In this document: positions 1 to 9,073 of the stretch, piece by piece
Layout of the letters: the number at the start of each line of letters is the position of its first letter
Numbering within the stretch: the first letter of the stretch is position 1
Assembly (NCBI RefSeq): GCF_019430945.1
Contig: NZ_JAHYCB010000004.1
Span: 372,001 to 436,000 of the forward strand
From: Neorhizobium populisoli
GTDB lineage: Bacteria; Pseudomonadota; Alphaproteobacteria; Rhizobiales; Rhizobiaceae
Direction: 5' to 3'
Length of the DNA stretch: 64,000 bases
The notes under the pieces: model-generated
What the model was told of the DNA's origin: nothing
What the model saw: the letters and a program-made list of their open reading frames with translations, nothing else
Database searches by the model: none
Made by a program: the position numbers and the translations under genes

Positions 1-2
1 TT

Positions 3-254
3 TCGTCGATGGCACCCTCTATCAATGATCTCAACGGTTCCGGGGACTTCTTCTATCAGTCCGAACCGGAAGCGACCGCCCGCCGTTTTGCCGACTGGCA
101 CAAACAGGCGATGATTGGCGATCTGGCGACGGTTGCGGCCCAGTGGTTTCGCAAATCGCCGAAACAGATGCCCGCCTCGCTATCCGCTCAGGGCCGAGGT
201 GGAGAGCTTAAAAGCATTCCGCTGACCGGCAACCCGCTCAGCGGCTCCTGGTAA
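3..254 (+). CDS. 3' end of an unidentified gene, start beyond the left edge
   Basis: The frame is open from the left edge to the TAA at 252-254 and leaves about 83 residues. Codon choice (GC-rich third positions) looks coding. The first in-frame ATG, at position 9, has no ribosome binding site, so this is probably the C-terminus of a longer protein. The visible part is soluble, mixed and Trp/Gln-containing (FADWHKQAMIGDLATVAAQW, then LTGNPLSGSW at the end). I do not recognise the family. A competing frame ends at 28, so it cannot be excluded that another gene ends there. Confidence 0.5.
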   Translation, partial: SSMAPSINDLNGSGDFFYQSEPEATARRFADWHKQAMIGDLATVAAQWFRKSPKQMPASLSAQGRGGELKSIPLTGNPLSGSW

Positions 255-499
255 GGCGGCCGCTCGGCTTGTGCGACGTTACCCTGCGGCAGTGGCGTCG
301 ATCGGTGGAAAGGTTTTTCGCAATGAAGTGGCAGGCGGGTCTGGTCTGTCTTTTCAAGGCGGTTCGGTGCTGATCTATTCCTGCAGCCGGTTTGGACGTG
401 ATGAGCGGCCTATAAGCTTCGCCGTCTCGCCTGATCCGCGTTCCCAATTCCGAGGCCGCAACTCGCGGCCGTCCACCCTGCAGGTCATGGAGAAATCGA

Positions 500-1546
500 A
501 TGGTTGAGTACCGCTATCTGGGGCGCAGTGCGCTCAAAGTATCGCCGATCACGTTGGGCGCCATGATGTTCGGCGAGCAGACGCCGGACGACGTGGCCTT
601 CCGCATCATCGACAAGGCACGCGAGCAGGGGATCAATTTCATCGACACGGCCGATGTCTACAACGGTGGCGAATCGGAAAGAGTGGTCGGCCGCGGCATC
701 AAGGCCGATCGCGATGATTGGGTCGTGGCGACGAAGTTCGTCAATTTCCACAAGGGCGGCCCCAATCTTGGCGGTTATTCCCGCAAGTGGGTCTATCAGA
801 CGGTCGAGAATTCGCTGCGTAATCTGGGCACGGATTACATCGATATCCTTTATCTCCATAAGGCCGTTTTCGATGCTCCGCTGGAGGAGCCGCTGCGCGC
901 CATTGCCGATCTGATCAAGGCCGGCAAGCTTCGCTATTTCGGCGTTTCCAATTTCCGCGGCTGGCGGATCGCGGAGGTCTCGCATCTCGCCGACCAGCTT
1001 GGCATCGACCGGCCAGTCGCCAGCCAGCCGCTTTACAATATCGTCAACCGCACCGCCGAAGCCGAACAGCTGCCGGCGGCAGCTGCCTATGGTCTCGGTG
1101 TAGTGTCCTACAGCCCGCTGGCGCGCGGCGTGCTGACCGGCAAATACAATATCGGCGAGGCGCCGGCTGCCGATACCCGCGCAGGGCGTGGCGACAAGCG
1201 CATCCATGACGTGGAATTCCGCGAGGAATCGATTGCGATTGCCAAGCAGATCGCCGAGCACGCTCGCGCCAAGGGCATCTCGCCTGCGGATTTCGCGATG
1301 GCCTGGGTGCTCAACAATCAGTTGATCACCTCGGCAATCGCCGGTCCGCGGACCGAAGAGCAGTGGAACAGCTATCTTGGTGCGCTTGATGTGAAGCTCG
1401 ATGCCGAAGACGAGGCGCTGATCAACCGGCTTGTCTCCGCCGGTCACCCCTCCACCCCCGGCTTTACCGACCCGGGCCATCCTGTCGAGGGCCGGGTACC
1501 TGTCGGCGCTCCAGTGCAGGGCGGTCTTCCGTTCGCCCGGTCGTGA
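500..1546 (+). CDS. Aldo/keto reductase
   Basis: A 348-residue NADPH-dependent oxidoreductase of the AKR superfamily, with a cytosolic TIM barrel that reduces aldehydes or ketones or oxidises sugars. The AKR catalytic tetrad is visible: D49 and Y54 in FIDTADVY, K79 in ATKF and H120 in DILYLHK. LGVVSYSPLARGVLTGKY is typical of the YajO/Tas-like branch. The ATG at 500 is preceded by GGAGAAA at 488-494. It stands alone on the plus strand. The convergent GntR gene and the enolase-superfamily gene beyond it suggest a role in sugar or sugar-acid metabolism, but the substrate cannot be read from the sequence. Confidence 0.9.
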   Translation: MVEYRYLGRSALKVSPITLGAMMFGEQTPDDVAFRIIDKAREQGINFIDTADVYNGGESERVVGRGIKADRDDWVVATKFVNFHKGGPNLGGYSRKWVYQTVENSLRNLGTDYIDILYLHKAVFDAPLEEPLRAIADLIKAGKLRYFGVSNFRGWRIAEVSHLADQLGIDRPVASQPLYNIVNRTAEAEQLPAAAAYGLGVVSYSPLARGVLTGKYNIGEAPAADTRAGRGDKRIHDVEFREESIAIAKQIAEHARAKGISPADFAMAWVLNNQLITSAIAGPRTEEQWNSYLGALDVKLDAEDEALINRLVSAGHPSTPGFTDPGHPVEGRVPVGAPVQGGLPFARS

Positions 1547-1561
1547 TCTGACAGGTGAGGC

Positions 1562-1582
1562 GGCCCGGAGAAAATCCGGGCC
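1562..1582. terminator. Hairpin between convergent genes
   Basis: A perfect 8-bp stem GGCCCGGA / TCCGGGCC with a 5-nt loop lies 15 bp after the aldo/keto reductase stop and 40 bp before the end of the convergent GntR gene. There is no long T-run, so it may act as a weak bidirectional terminator or 3'-end stabiliser. Confidence 0.45.
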
Positions 1583-1621
1583 TATCGGTCTTGGTGCGGC
1601 GATGTTCCTATCAGGACGATG

Positions 1622-2326
1622 CTATGGCTTGATCGAACCCCGACGATCGCCCGGTTCGGTGGCGGTTTGGGCAAGCTGCTTCACTTGGCGGAGCGTATTG
1701 CGGCGGCTCTGTTCGAGATGTTTCAGCAAGGCTTCGACGATCCGGGCTTTTTCGCCGGCGATGATCGCGTCGAGAATGTCCTGATGCTCGGCGACCGAGC
1801 GGCCGTATTCGCCGGGTATCGAAACAAAAAGCGTATGCGTCTGGCTGACGATGCGCGCATGAACCTCGGCAATCGTTCGAATTCCCGCTGCGGCTACCAG
1901 CGTGCTGTGAAAGGCGCGGTCGTGGACGAGCGCCTGCGCAAGGTCATCGAGCGACGTACCGTCCGCATAACGACGGTGATTTTCCAGACTGTCTTTCAGA
2001 CGCACCTGCAATTCGGCATCCAGCTTTCCCGCTTCGAAAGCCGCCTCGACGGCACCTTTCTCGATCAGCATGCGGGCCGCATAAAGCTCCTCGACATCGT
2101 CTTCGTTGAAGCTCCTTACGACCATGCCGCGGCGTGCCGATGTCACCAGTAGCCCATCCGCTTCCAGCCGCAGGCACGCGTCCTTGACCGGGGTCGGGCT
2201 GATGCCGAGATCGGCCGCAAGCTCGTTGGGCAGCAGACGCGTACCGCCCGGCAGCCGGCCGGTGACAATCCGTGATCGCAGTTCCTGATAAGCTTGTTCC
2301 GCCAATGTCGTTTTGATCAGGGTCAT
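1622..2326 (-). CDS. GntR-family (FadR/FCD type) transcriptional regulator
   Basis: A 234-residue DNA-binding regulator. A winged helix at about residues 8-70 contains LPNELAADLGISPTPVKDAC and a wing ending GMVV. A helical FCD ligand domain follows, with the usual metal/ligand residues, including the D and H of LVHDRAFHSTL and the H of SVAEHQDIL. I chose the ATG at 2326; a TTG two codons upstream is possible, and neither has a strong Shine-Dalgarno. It is divergent from the enolase-superfamily gene at 2483, with a long AT palindrome between them, so it probably represses that gene in response to a sugar acid or its breakdown product. Confidence 0.88.
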   Translation of the reverse strand: MTLIKTTLAEQAYQELRSRIVTGRLPGGTRLLPNELAADLGISPTPVKDACLRLEADGLLVTSARRGMVVRSFNEDDVEELYAARMLIEKGAVEAAFEAGKLDAELQVRLKDSLENHRRYADGTSLDDLAQALVHDRAFHSTLVAAAGIRTIAEVHARIVSQTHTLFVSIPGEYGRSVAEHQDILDAIIAGEKARIVEALLKHLEQSRRNTLRQVKQLAQTATEPGDRRGSIKP

Positions 2327-2365
2327 GAGCAACCATTGTCCCGCATCGCACAGTGACGCAATAAG

Positions 2366-2387
2366 AAAATAAAAAATTTTTTATTTT
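2366..2387. promoter_or_regulatory. 22-bp perfect A/T palindrome, candidate GntR operator
   Basis: A perfect inverted repeat made only of A and T, with half-site AAAATAAAAAA centred between 2376 and 2377. It sits in the 156-bp gap between the divergent GntR regulator and the enolase-superfamily gene, in otherwise GC-rich DNA. It could be the operator, an UP-like element, or both. Confidence 0.5.
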
Positions 2388-2482
2388 ATGCGGAGGATTT
2401 TCGCGCTACATCGAAGAAGGCTGGACGTCGGAGGGGCGGCCGGCGCCAATTTCGATGCGTCCTTGGGAGGTCCAGTTCCGCC

Positions 2483-3601
2483 ATGAAAATCGCTTCCGTC
2501 CACCCGTTCATCCTGCATCTGCCGCTCACGTCGGATTCGATTTCCGACTCCACTCACAGCATCACCCACTGGGGCGTAGTTGGCGCGAAGATCGTCACCA
2601 CCGATGGGCTGGAGGGCTATGGTTTCACTGGCACGCATGCGCATCTGCCGTCCGATCGGCTGATCACCTCCTGCATCAGCGATTGTTATGCACCCTTGCT
2701 GATTGGCGAAGACGCATCAGACCATCAGCGTCTTTGGACCAAACTTGCTCGATATCCGTCGCTGCAATGGGTCGGTCGCGCCGGTATCACGCATCTGGCG
2801 CTGGCGGCGGTGGATGTGGCGCTTTGGGACCTTGCGGCGAAAAGAGCCGGCGTGCCGCTTTGGGCTCATCTCGGTGGCGCCCGCACGAATGCGCTGGAAG
2901 CCTATAATACCGATATCGGCTGGCTCTCCTTCGGCCTGGACGCCCTGTTGAAGGGGTCAATGAAGGCGGTAGAGGAAGACGGGTTCACCCGCCTAAAGAT
3001 CAAGGTCGGTCATGACGATCCGAATATCGATGTCGAGCGGCTGGCGGCATTGCGCAAGCGTGTCGGCTCGAAAATCCGCATCGCCATCGACGGCAACGGC
3101 AAATGGGACCTGCCCACCTGCCAGCGTTTTTGCGCGCTTGCCCGCGATCTCGATATCTACTGGTTCGAGGAGCCGATGTGGTACGACGACGTGACGAGCC
3201 ACGCCAAGCTTGCCCGCAACACGTCGATCCCGATTGCGCTCGGCGAACAGCTCTATACGGTCGATGCCTTCCGCGCCTTCCTGGATGCGGGCGCGGTGGC
3301 CTATGTCCAGCCTGATGTGACGCGGCTTGGCGGGGTGACGGAATATATCCAGGTCGCTGATCTGGCGCTGGCCCACCGCCTGCCGGTCGTGCCGCATGCC
3401 GGCGAGATGAGCCAGGTGCATGTGCATATGAGCTACTGGCATCCGGCCTCGGCGATCCTCGAGTATATTCCGTGGATCAAGGACCATTTCGAAGAGCCGG
3501 CCAATGTCGTCGACGGTATTTTCAACCGGCCGCAGCAGCCGGGCGCCAGCACGACGCCGCTTGCGGCAAGCATGGAACGGTTCGGTAAAACCCTGCGCTG
3601 A
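2483..3601 (+). CDS. Enolase-superfamily (mandelate racemase/muconate lactonising type) dehydratase or racemase
   Basis: A 372-residue enzyme with an N-terminal capping domain (to about residue 125) and a modified TIM barrel. All superfamily catalytic positions are visible: the K-x-K pair K172/K174 (LKIKVG), metal ligands D203 (AIDGNGKWD), E229 (FEEP) and E255 (LGEQ), and an Asp-His dyad D278 (QPDVTRLGG) and H305 (VVPHAGE). This pattern fits acid-sugar dehydratases or racemases that abstract a proton next to a carboxylate. The ATG at 2483 has GGGAGG at 2465-2470, 12 nt away. Divergent from a GntR gene that probably controls it. The substrate is unknown; an aldonate or aldarate is the likely class. 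Confidence 0.88.
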   Translation: MKIASVHPFILHLPLTSDSISDSTHSITHWGVVGAKIVTTDGLEGYGFTGTHAHLPSDRLITSCISDCYAPLLIGEDASDHQRLWTKLARYPSLQWVGRAGITHLALAAVDVALWDLAAKRAGVPLWAHLGGARTNALEAYNTDIGWLSFGLDALLKGSMKAVEEDGFTRLKIKVGHDDPNIDVERLAALRKRVGSKIRIAIDGNGKWDLPTCQRFCALARDLDIYWFEEPMWYDDVTSHAKLARNTSIPIALGEQLYTVDAFRAFLDAGAVAYVQPDVTRLGGVTEYIQVADLALAHRLPVVPHAGEMSQVHVHMSYWHPASAILEYIPWIKDHFEEPANVVDGIFNRPQQPGASTTPLAASMERFGKTLR

Positions 3602-3607
3602 GATAGC

Positions 3608-3641
3608 CCGATGGATGCAGGCCTCGCCCTGCATCCATCGG
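3608..3641. terminator. Bidirectional terminator hairpin between convergent genes
   Basis: A perfect 14-bp stem (CCGATGGATGCAGG with its complement) and a 6-nt loop lie between the convergent enolase-superfamily gene (stop 3601) and the sulfonate monooxygenase gene (stop 3651). There is no strong T-tract. Confidence 0.65.
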
Positions 3642-3650
3642 AGCGTAGAG

Positions 3651-4757
3651 TTAGGCGCTCCTGGCGAGCCTTTCGCTGCGGATCGCCTGCGGGCGCAGTA
3701 GCGGAAGGAGCTGATCTCCCTGCCGTTTGATCTCGGAGAGATAGGGCGTATCGGACAGTACGAAATGGGTGATGCCGAGGTCCTGGTATTTCTTGAGCGA
3801 CCGGGCAACATCATCCGCCGAACCCACGAGCCAAGTCGTACCGGCGCCACCGCCGCCGAATTTGCCCGGGGCGGTATAGAGATTGTCGTCGAGAACGTCG
3901 CCGCGCTCGGCAAGATCGAGCAGCCTTCGCTGGCCGACCGCAACCGGCCGCTTGTGATCGTCCCAGCCCTTGCCCGTGCTTTTCGCCATTTCCGCAACCT
4001 TAGCCTCTGCATCGGCCCAGGCTTCTTCGGTCGTGTCGCGGACGAGCGTCGTGATGCGCAGGCCGAATTCCAGCGGTGGCAAGTCGCGGTCCAGCGTGGT
4101 GCTCAGCGCGTTCAATCGTTCGATCCGCTCCCGGACGCCATCGAGCGGCTCGCCCCAGAAGAGCTGCACGTCGGCTTCGGTCGCCGAAACGCGCTCAGCG
4201 GCCTCCGACGCGCCGCCGAAATAGAAGCGCGGGTGCAACCGCTCGCCGCGAGCTTTCAGCCGCGGCACGACGGTGGAGCCCCGGACTTTGAAATGCTCGC
4301 CCTCAAAGGTGACGTTTTCCTCTGTCCAGAGCCTGCGGACAAGCCGCATGAACTCCTTGGTGCGGCCATAACGATGCGCCTGGTCACCTTCCTCGTCGCC
4401 ATAGGCGGCGAGGTTGTCCTGTCCCGAGACGATATTGATCCGCACACGACCTTCGCTAAGATGGTCGAGCGTGGCAGCTGCCGAAGCGAAGTTGGCAGGC
4501 CGCCAGTAGCCGGGTCGAATGGCGATCAGCGGCTCGAATGTCGTGGTGCGGGCAGTCAGTGCGGCCGCGACCGTGAACGTATCGGGACGTCCCCAGCCGG
4601 TGCCGAGCAGGGCGCCATCCCAACCGTGCTTTTCGAGCGCCGTGGCGTGGCTGGTCAGCGTGTCCAGGCTGTTATGGCTATCGACGACATTGTCGCCGCG
4701 ATGGCCAGCTTCGGCGTGGTTCGGAATGTACCAGAGAAATTCGGTATTCTTGCTCAT
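3651..4757 (-). CDS. SsuD-like FMNH2-dependent alkanesulfonate monooxygenase
   Basis: A 368-residue bacterial-luciferase-like (LLM) monooxygenase. SsuD-type enzymes use reduced FMN and O2 to split sulfite from alkanesulfonates in the cytosol. N-terminal MSKNTEFLWYIPNH, LTARTTTFEPLIAIRPGYW and NFASAAATLDHLSEGRV are characteristic of the SsuD/DmoA branch, with a C-terminal GTTWLVGSADDVARSL. The ATG at 4757 begins the recognisable domain; an open frame continues upstream into the preceding gene but is not conserved-looking. It is the last gene of a five-gene leftward operon with ssuABC-like transport genes. No flavin reductase (SsuE) is present here, so FMNH2 must come from elsewhere. The exact sulfur substrate is uncertain. 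Confidence 0.88.
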   Translation of the reverse strand: MSKNTEFLWYIPNHAEAGHRGDNVVDSHNSLDTLTSHATALEKHGWDGALLGTGWGRPDTFTVAAALTARTTTFEPLIAIRPGYWRPANFASAAATLDHLSEGRVRINIVSGQDNLAAYGDEEGDQAHRYGRTKEFMRLVRRLWTEENVTFEGEHFKVRGSTVVPRLKARGERLHPRFYFGGASEAAERVSATEADVQLFWGEPLDGVRERIERLNALSTTLDRDLPPLEFGLRITTLVRDTTEEAWADAEAKVAEMAKSTGKGWDDHKRPVAVGQRRLLDLAERGDVLDDNLYTAPGKFGGGGAGTTWLVGSADDVARSLKKYQDLGITHFVLSDTPYLSEIKRQGDQLLPLLRPQAIRSERLARSA

Positions 4758-4819
4758 GGTCGGGGACCTGATGTCTGATGTTCGGATTGTGAAATCGGAA
4801 TGCGGGACCGTCGCCGGAA

Positions 4820-6196
4820 TCAGCTGGCGGCGCGTGCTTCCTGTTGTTGGAGCGCTCGCAATACGAAGCCGTTGAGCGGGCGCTTGAGTCCGAGATTTTC
4901 CCGCAGCGTCGTGCCTTCGTATTCCTCGCGGAACAGACCACGCTTGCGCAGGATCGGCACGACCTGATCGACGAAATCGGTAAGGCCTGTCGGCAGGATC
5001 GGCGGCATGATGTTGAAGGCATCGGCGGCGCCGTTGTCGAACCATTCCTGCATGGCGTCGGCGATCTGCTCCGGTGTGCCGACGACCGTGCGGTGGCCTC
5101 GGGCGCCCGCAACCGCCAGATAGAACTGCCGGAGCGTCAGGTTGTTGCGCGACACGAGATCGGTGACGAGCTTCAGGCGGCTCTTGTTGAGTTCGGTATC
5201 CTGCGGCAGCGGCGGGGCCAGATCGTCCAGCGAATAGCCGGAAAGATCGACGCCCTTGTAGTGGCGAGACAGGATGTTCCAGGCGATGGACGGATGAACG
5301 AGCGACTGGATGTAGTCGTAGTTCTCCTGAGCCTCCTTCTCGGTGCCGCCAAGGACGGGGAAGATGCCGGGGCTGATCAGCAGTTCGTCCGGGGTGCGGC
5401 CGTAGCGGGCGAGCCTGCCCTTGACGTCGGAATAGAATTCCTGCGCATCCTCGAGTGTCTGGTTGGCGGTAAAGATCATCTCCGCCGTGCGGGCGGCAAG
5501 CTCGCGGCCCGGCTCAGAGGCACCAGCCTGCACGATGACCGGATAACCCTGCACCGGCCGACCGACATTCAGCGGACCGCTGACGGAGAAGAACTGACCC
5601 TTGTGATCGACCTGATGGACCTTATCCAGGTCGAGATAGACGCCGCTCTCCTTGTCATGGATGAAGGCATCGTCCTCGTAGCTGTCCCACAGGCCCTTGA
5701 CGAGGTCGACGAATTCTTCCGCCCGGACATAACGGTCCGAATGGGCTGGATGGCCGGGAATGGAGAAGTTCTTCGAGACGTCCGCACCGGTCGTCACCAC
5801 GTTCCAGGCGGCACGGCCCTTGGAGATGTAATCCAGCGAGGCGAATTTGCGGGCGAGCAGATACGGGTCTTCGTATGTGGTCGACGCGGTCGCGACGAAG
5901 CCGATATGGCTGGTCGTCTGCGACAGTGCCGCCCAAAGCGTCACAGGCTCGAAATGGGCACCTTGCGAGCTGCGCCGCAACGCTTCCGGATCCTTGGCCC
6001 GTTCCCAGCCGGCGGGACTGTCGGCGACGAAGACGAGATCGAACTTGCCGCGCTCGGCCGTCTGGGCGAGTTCGCGGTAGTGATCGATATTGAGGCCGGC
6101 ATCGGCTTGTGAATCGGGATGGCGCCAGGCGGCCACGTGGTGGCCGGTCGCCATGATGAACGCGCCGAGCCGCATCTGTCTCTTTTGAGTGCTCAT
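4820..6196 (-). CDS. NtaA/SnaA/DszA-family FMN-dependent monooxygenase
   Basis: A 458-residue flavin-dependent monooxygenase of the long NtaA/SnaA/SoxA(DszA) branch of the LLM family. The N-terminus MRLGAFIMATGHHVAAWRHP, KFDLVFVADSP, LARKFASLDYISKGRAAWNV and YPVIVQAGASEPGRELAART are typical. Relatives oxidise nitrilotriacetate, dibenzothiophene sulfone, or sulfur compounds. The start at 6196 (MSTQKRQ) directly precedes the conserved domain. It lies between the ATPase gene and the SsuD-like gene, so it probably attacks a second sulfur compound taken up by the same transporter. It requires an external flavin reductase, none of which is visible nearby. Confidence 0.87.
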   Translation of the reverse strand: MSTQKRQMRLGAFIMATGHHVAAWRHPDSQADAGLNIDHYRELAQTAERGKFDLVFVADSPAGWERAKDPEALRRSSQGAHFEPVTLWAALSQTTSHIGFVATASTTYEDPYLLARKFASLDYISKGRAAWNVVTTGADVSKNFSIPGHPAHSDRYVRAEEFVDLVKGLWDSYEDDAFIHDKESGVYLDLDKVHQVDHKGQFFSVSGPLNVGRPVQGYPVIVQAGASEPGRELAARTAEMIFTANQTLEDAQEFYSDVKGRLARYGRTPDELLISPGIFPVLGGTEKEAQENYDYIQSLVHPSIAWNILSRHYKGVDLSGYSLDDLAPPLPQDTELNKSRLKLVTDLVSRNNLTLRQFYLAVAGARGHRTVVGTPEQIADAMQEWFDNGAADAFNIMPPILPTGLTDFVDQVVPILRKRGLFREEYEGTTLRENLGLKRPLNGFVLRALQQQEARAAS

Positions 6197-6259
6197 GGGT
6201 TTTGATCCGATTGAAGGTGGGGCCATGGTCCGCCGGCGCCGGAAAGCGCCGACGGAGTG

Positions 6260-6997
6260 TCAGGCAGCTTTGCGGCCGGGCAGATTGACGCCGAGGCTGC
6301 GCAACAGATGGCTGCGGAATTCCGCAAAACGCGGGTCGCCGTGATCGCGCGGCTCGGGCATGTCGATGCGGAGATCTTCCACGAAGCGGCCTTCGTCGAG
6401 AACCAGAATGCGGTCGGCGAGCGAGATCGCCTCATCGACGTCATGCGTGACGAGCAGGACCGCCGGCCGGTGCCGGGCGCAGAGTTCTCTCAGCAGTGCA
6501 TGCATCTTGATCCGCGTCAGGGCGTCGAGAGCGCCGAAGGGCTCGTCGGCGAGAAGCAGAGCCGGTTCACGCACCAGCGAACGGGCAAGCGCCACGCGCT
6601 GTTGTTCACCGCCGGAAAGCTGGTTCGGCCATGCCGTCTCGCGGCCGGCGAGCCCGACTTCGGCAAGCGCTTTCCGGCCGGCATCCTGACCGTTGGCACC
6701 GGGCAGGCCGAGCGTGACGTTCTGGATGACTGTGCGCCAGGGCAAGAGCCGTGCATCCTGAAACACAACGGAGAGGTTTTCCGGTGTCTCAAGCGTACCG
6801 GTTCCTTCAACATCGTGGTCAAGGCCGGCCAGTGCGCGCAGGAAGGTGCTTTTGCCCGACCCACTCTTGCCGAGGAGAGCTACGAATTCGCCTTCTGCGA
6901 TATCGAGATCGACGCCGTCGAGGATCGTCTTCGATTTGAAACCGCGGACGAGATTGCGGACGTGAACGGCGTTCAGTTGGCTAGCGTGCGGCGCCAT
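6260..6997 (-). CDS. SsuB-like ABC transporter ATP-binding protein
   Basis: A 245-residue ATPase of the nitrate/sulfonate/taurine family. Walker [10 protein letters not shown], signature [15 protein letters not shown], Walker [14 protein letters not shown] and switch His in [10 protein letters not shown] are intact. The ATG at 6997 lies inside the last codons of the permease gene (25-bp overlap), indicating translational coupling. It energises uptake by the neighbouring permease and binding protein. Sulfonate or sulfate-ester uptake is inferred from the two downstream monooxygenases. Confidence 0.92.
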   Translation of the reverse strand: MAPHASQLNAVHVRNLVRGFKSKTILDGVDLDIAEGEFVALLGKSGSGKSTFLRALAGLDHDVEGTGTLETPENLSVVFQDARLLPWRTVIQNVTLGLPGANGQDAGRKALAEVGLAGRETAWPNQLSGGEQQRVALARSLVREPALLLADEPFGALDALTRIKMHALLRELCARHRPAVLLVTHDVDEAISLADRILVLDEGRFVEDLRIDMPEPRDHGDPRFAEFRSHLLRSLGVNLPGRKAA

Positions 6998-7854
6998 GTG
7001 AGGACCCTCCGTTCGAGAAGACGGACGAGACCGTCCGAGACGAGACCAAGCAGGACGTAGACAACGAGGCCGACGAGAATGACGTCCGTTTGTCCGTAGG
7101 TGCGGGCGAGATCGATCATGTAGCCGAGGCCGCTCGTGGCGTTGATCTGCTCGACGACCACCAGCGAGACCCAGCACAGCGTCACGGCAAAGCGCAGGCC
7201 AAGAAGGAAGCCGGGCAGGGCGCCGGGCAGCACGACCTGCAAGATGAAATCTTTCTGGCTCATGCGCAGTGTTTCGGCGAGTTCTACATAACGGCTGTCG
7301 ATGCTGCGCAGCGCATTATGGGTGTGGATATAGATCGGGATGATCACCGCGAGCACGATGGTCGTGACCTTCATGCCTTCTCCGATGCCGAACCAGAGGA
7401 TCAGCAGCGGGATCAAAGCGAGCGTCGGAATGGCGCGCTTGATCTGGATCGGCCCATCGATCAGCGCCTCGCCGATGCGGGACAGTCCTGCGATGACGGC
7501 CAGCAGCGTGCCGATGACAAGGCCAATGCTCAGGCCGATCAGGGCGCGGGATGCCGAGGTGACGAAATTGTCCTGCAGGCGGCCCTGTTCGATCAGTCTT
7601 CCGAAGGCTTCGACGACCGTCCAGGGGGCGGACAGGATGCGCGGATCGATCAATCCGAGTGCCGAACCGCCGACCCACAGCAGGACCAGAAGTGCCGGCC
7701 CGATCTGCAATCCGAACGGAATGGCTGGTCCCGGCCCCAATCTGCGGCGCACGCGAGGCGCGCCGGTTTTCGTTGCGGGGAGGGCGACATGCGCGCTCTG
7801 GCGGCTGGATCGCCCGGTCGACTTGACCTCGGCTGCATCCCAAACGGTTGCCAT
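6973..7854 (-). CDS. SsuC-like ABC transporter permease
   Basis: A 293-residue inner-membrane permease with about six hydrophobic segments, starting around residue 50 (LQIGPALLVLLWVGGSALGL). The cytoplasmic coupling (EAA) region SQKDFILQVVLPGALPGFLLG is characteristic of SsuC/TauC. The ATG at 7854 has AGGAGA upstream with good spacing; a TTG two codons earlier is less likely. The N-terminal 45 residues are basic and poorly structured. Second gene of the sulfonate-type operon. Confidence 0.92.
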   Translation of the reverse strand: MATVWDAAEVKSTGRSSRQSAHVALPATKTGAPRVRRRLGPGPAIPFGLQIGPALLVLLWVGGSALGLIDPRILSAPWTVVEAFGRLIEQGRLQDNFVTSASRALIGLSIGLVIGTLLAVIAGLSRIGEALIDGPIQIKRAIPTLALIPLLILWFGIGEGMKVTTIVLAVIIPIYIHTHNALRSIDSRYVELAETLRMSQKDFILQVVLPGALPGFLLGLRFAVTLCWVSLVVVEQINATSGLGYMIDLARTYGQTDVILVGLVVYVLLGLVSDGLVRLLERRVLTWRRTLAN

Positions 7855-7887
7855 GTTCAATTCTCCTGCTCTGAATGGGATAAGGAT

Positions 7888-8913
7888 TTACTGGCTCTTG
7901 GCGAGCGCTGAGGCCGCGACTTTTTCGAAGCGGTCGTCGAAAATCTTGTCGACGCTATAGGTCTTGTAGCCGAGCTCCTGGGCCAGAAGATCGATCGTCT
8001 CCTGGTGACGCTTCTTCACCTCGGTCCAGCTGTCCGGAACGACCTGGGTGCCGGTGAGCTTGATCAGGTATTCTGCATCCTCGCGGCTCAGGCCCTGCTG
8101 GCCGATATAGTATTCCTTGATCCAGAGCTCCGGATTGTTGTCGACCCATTCGGTCGCGCGTGCCCAGAGCCGGACATATTCGGCAAGCGCTGCAGCTTTC
8201 GCCGGATCATCCAGTACCCATTGCGGTGCGTAGAGATGGCTGGGATCGTCCCGAAGGCCGTGTTCCACAAGGGTCGCGCCGTCAGGGCCATATTGGGCGA
8301 CATAGCGACGGATGTTGACGCCACCGATCGGCGCGATATCGACCTGTTTGCTGGCAAGCGCCTTGGGATAGACGTCACCGGTGCTCGGAAGCTCGACCAG
8401 CGTCACGTCTTTCTTGCTCAGTCCGACCGCATGGAGTGCCCTGAGCACCAGCGTCCCCTGAGCCTGGCCGGGGCTGAAGGCGATGCGCTTGCCGCGGAAA
8501 TCTGCGAGCGACTTGACGTTCGATCCCGGTGCCACGCCGAAGCGGTAGATCGGATTGGCGATCGGGTCGCGCCGTTCGCGATAGGCGATGTTGCGGACCG
8601 GCAGGTTGTTCCAGTTGGCGAAGATCGACGGAATTTCCGCTACCGAGCCGACATCAAGGGCACGGGCACGGAAGGCTTCGGATGTCTGCGGGCCGCCGCT
8701 GATATTGGCCCAGTTGACCTTGAAGGTCAGTTCCTTGTCGAGCCCGGAGAGTTCGAAAGCTTTCTGCGTTGTCGGGTCCCCGACCGTCAGAACCGTTCCC
8801 GCGGGAACCTTCGCAGCGAGGGGAGCTGTCGATTGGGCGCTGGCCATGCCGCTTGCCGCGCTGAGTGCCAGAGCGCCGAAAAGCGCAGTCCGTAATATCC
8901 TTGCCAATGTCAT
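7888..8913 (-). CDS. SsuA-like aliphatic sulfonate/nitrate-type periplasmic binding protein
   Basis: A 341-residue secreted binding protein of the NMT1/SsuA family. The ATG at 8913 is preferred because GGAGAAG lies just upstream and the protein then starts with a clear signal peptide (MTLARILRTALFGALALSA, cleavage near ASAQS). LTVGD, VAEIPSIFANWNNLPVRNIAY, and the DFRGKRIAFSPGQAQGTLVLRAL segment are typical of the family. First gene of the leftward five-gene operon, so it should set ligand specificity. Confidence 0.9.
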   Translation of the reverse strand: MTLARILRTALFGALALSAASGMASAQSTAPLAAKVPAGTVLTVGDPTTQKAFELSGLDKELTFKVNWANISGGPQTSEAFRARALDVGSVAEIPSIFANWNNLPVRNIAYRERRDPIANPIYRFGVAPGSNVKSLADFRGKRIAFSPGQAQGTLVLRALHAVGLSKKDVTLVELPSTGDVYPKALASKQVDIAPIGGVNIRRYVAQYGPDGATLVEHGLRDDPSHLYAPQWVLDDPAKAAALAEYVRLWARATEWVDNNPELWIKEYYIGQQGLSREDAEYLIKLTGTQVVPDSWTEVKKRHQETIDLLAQELGYKTYSVDKIFDDRFEKVAASALAKSQ

Positions 8914-9073
8914 CTTCGGGCTTCTCCGTAAGAGGTTGTGGAGCGCGATAAGCGATGACAAGAGGTTGGGTTATTTTCTATCTTGTTTATAGACTATATA
9001 GTTTAATAATGCGAAGCGCGGCGAAAAATCGTTCCAAAGTGCGGGCAATCGGCGTCTGCGTCTTAACGCGGGA

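Noticed and set aside
454..470. GGCCGC-AACTC-GCGGCC hairpin before the aldo/keto reductase
   Set aside because: Only a 6-bp GC stem with no T-tract, common by chance in this base composition, and no sign of a riboswitch.
485..1480. 331-codon minus-strand frame opposite the aldo/keto reductase
   Set aside because: The sense strand carries a complete AKR catalytic tetrad and ribosome binding site; the antisense frame shows neither.
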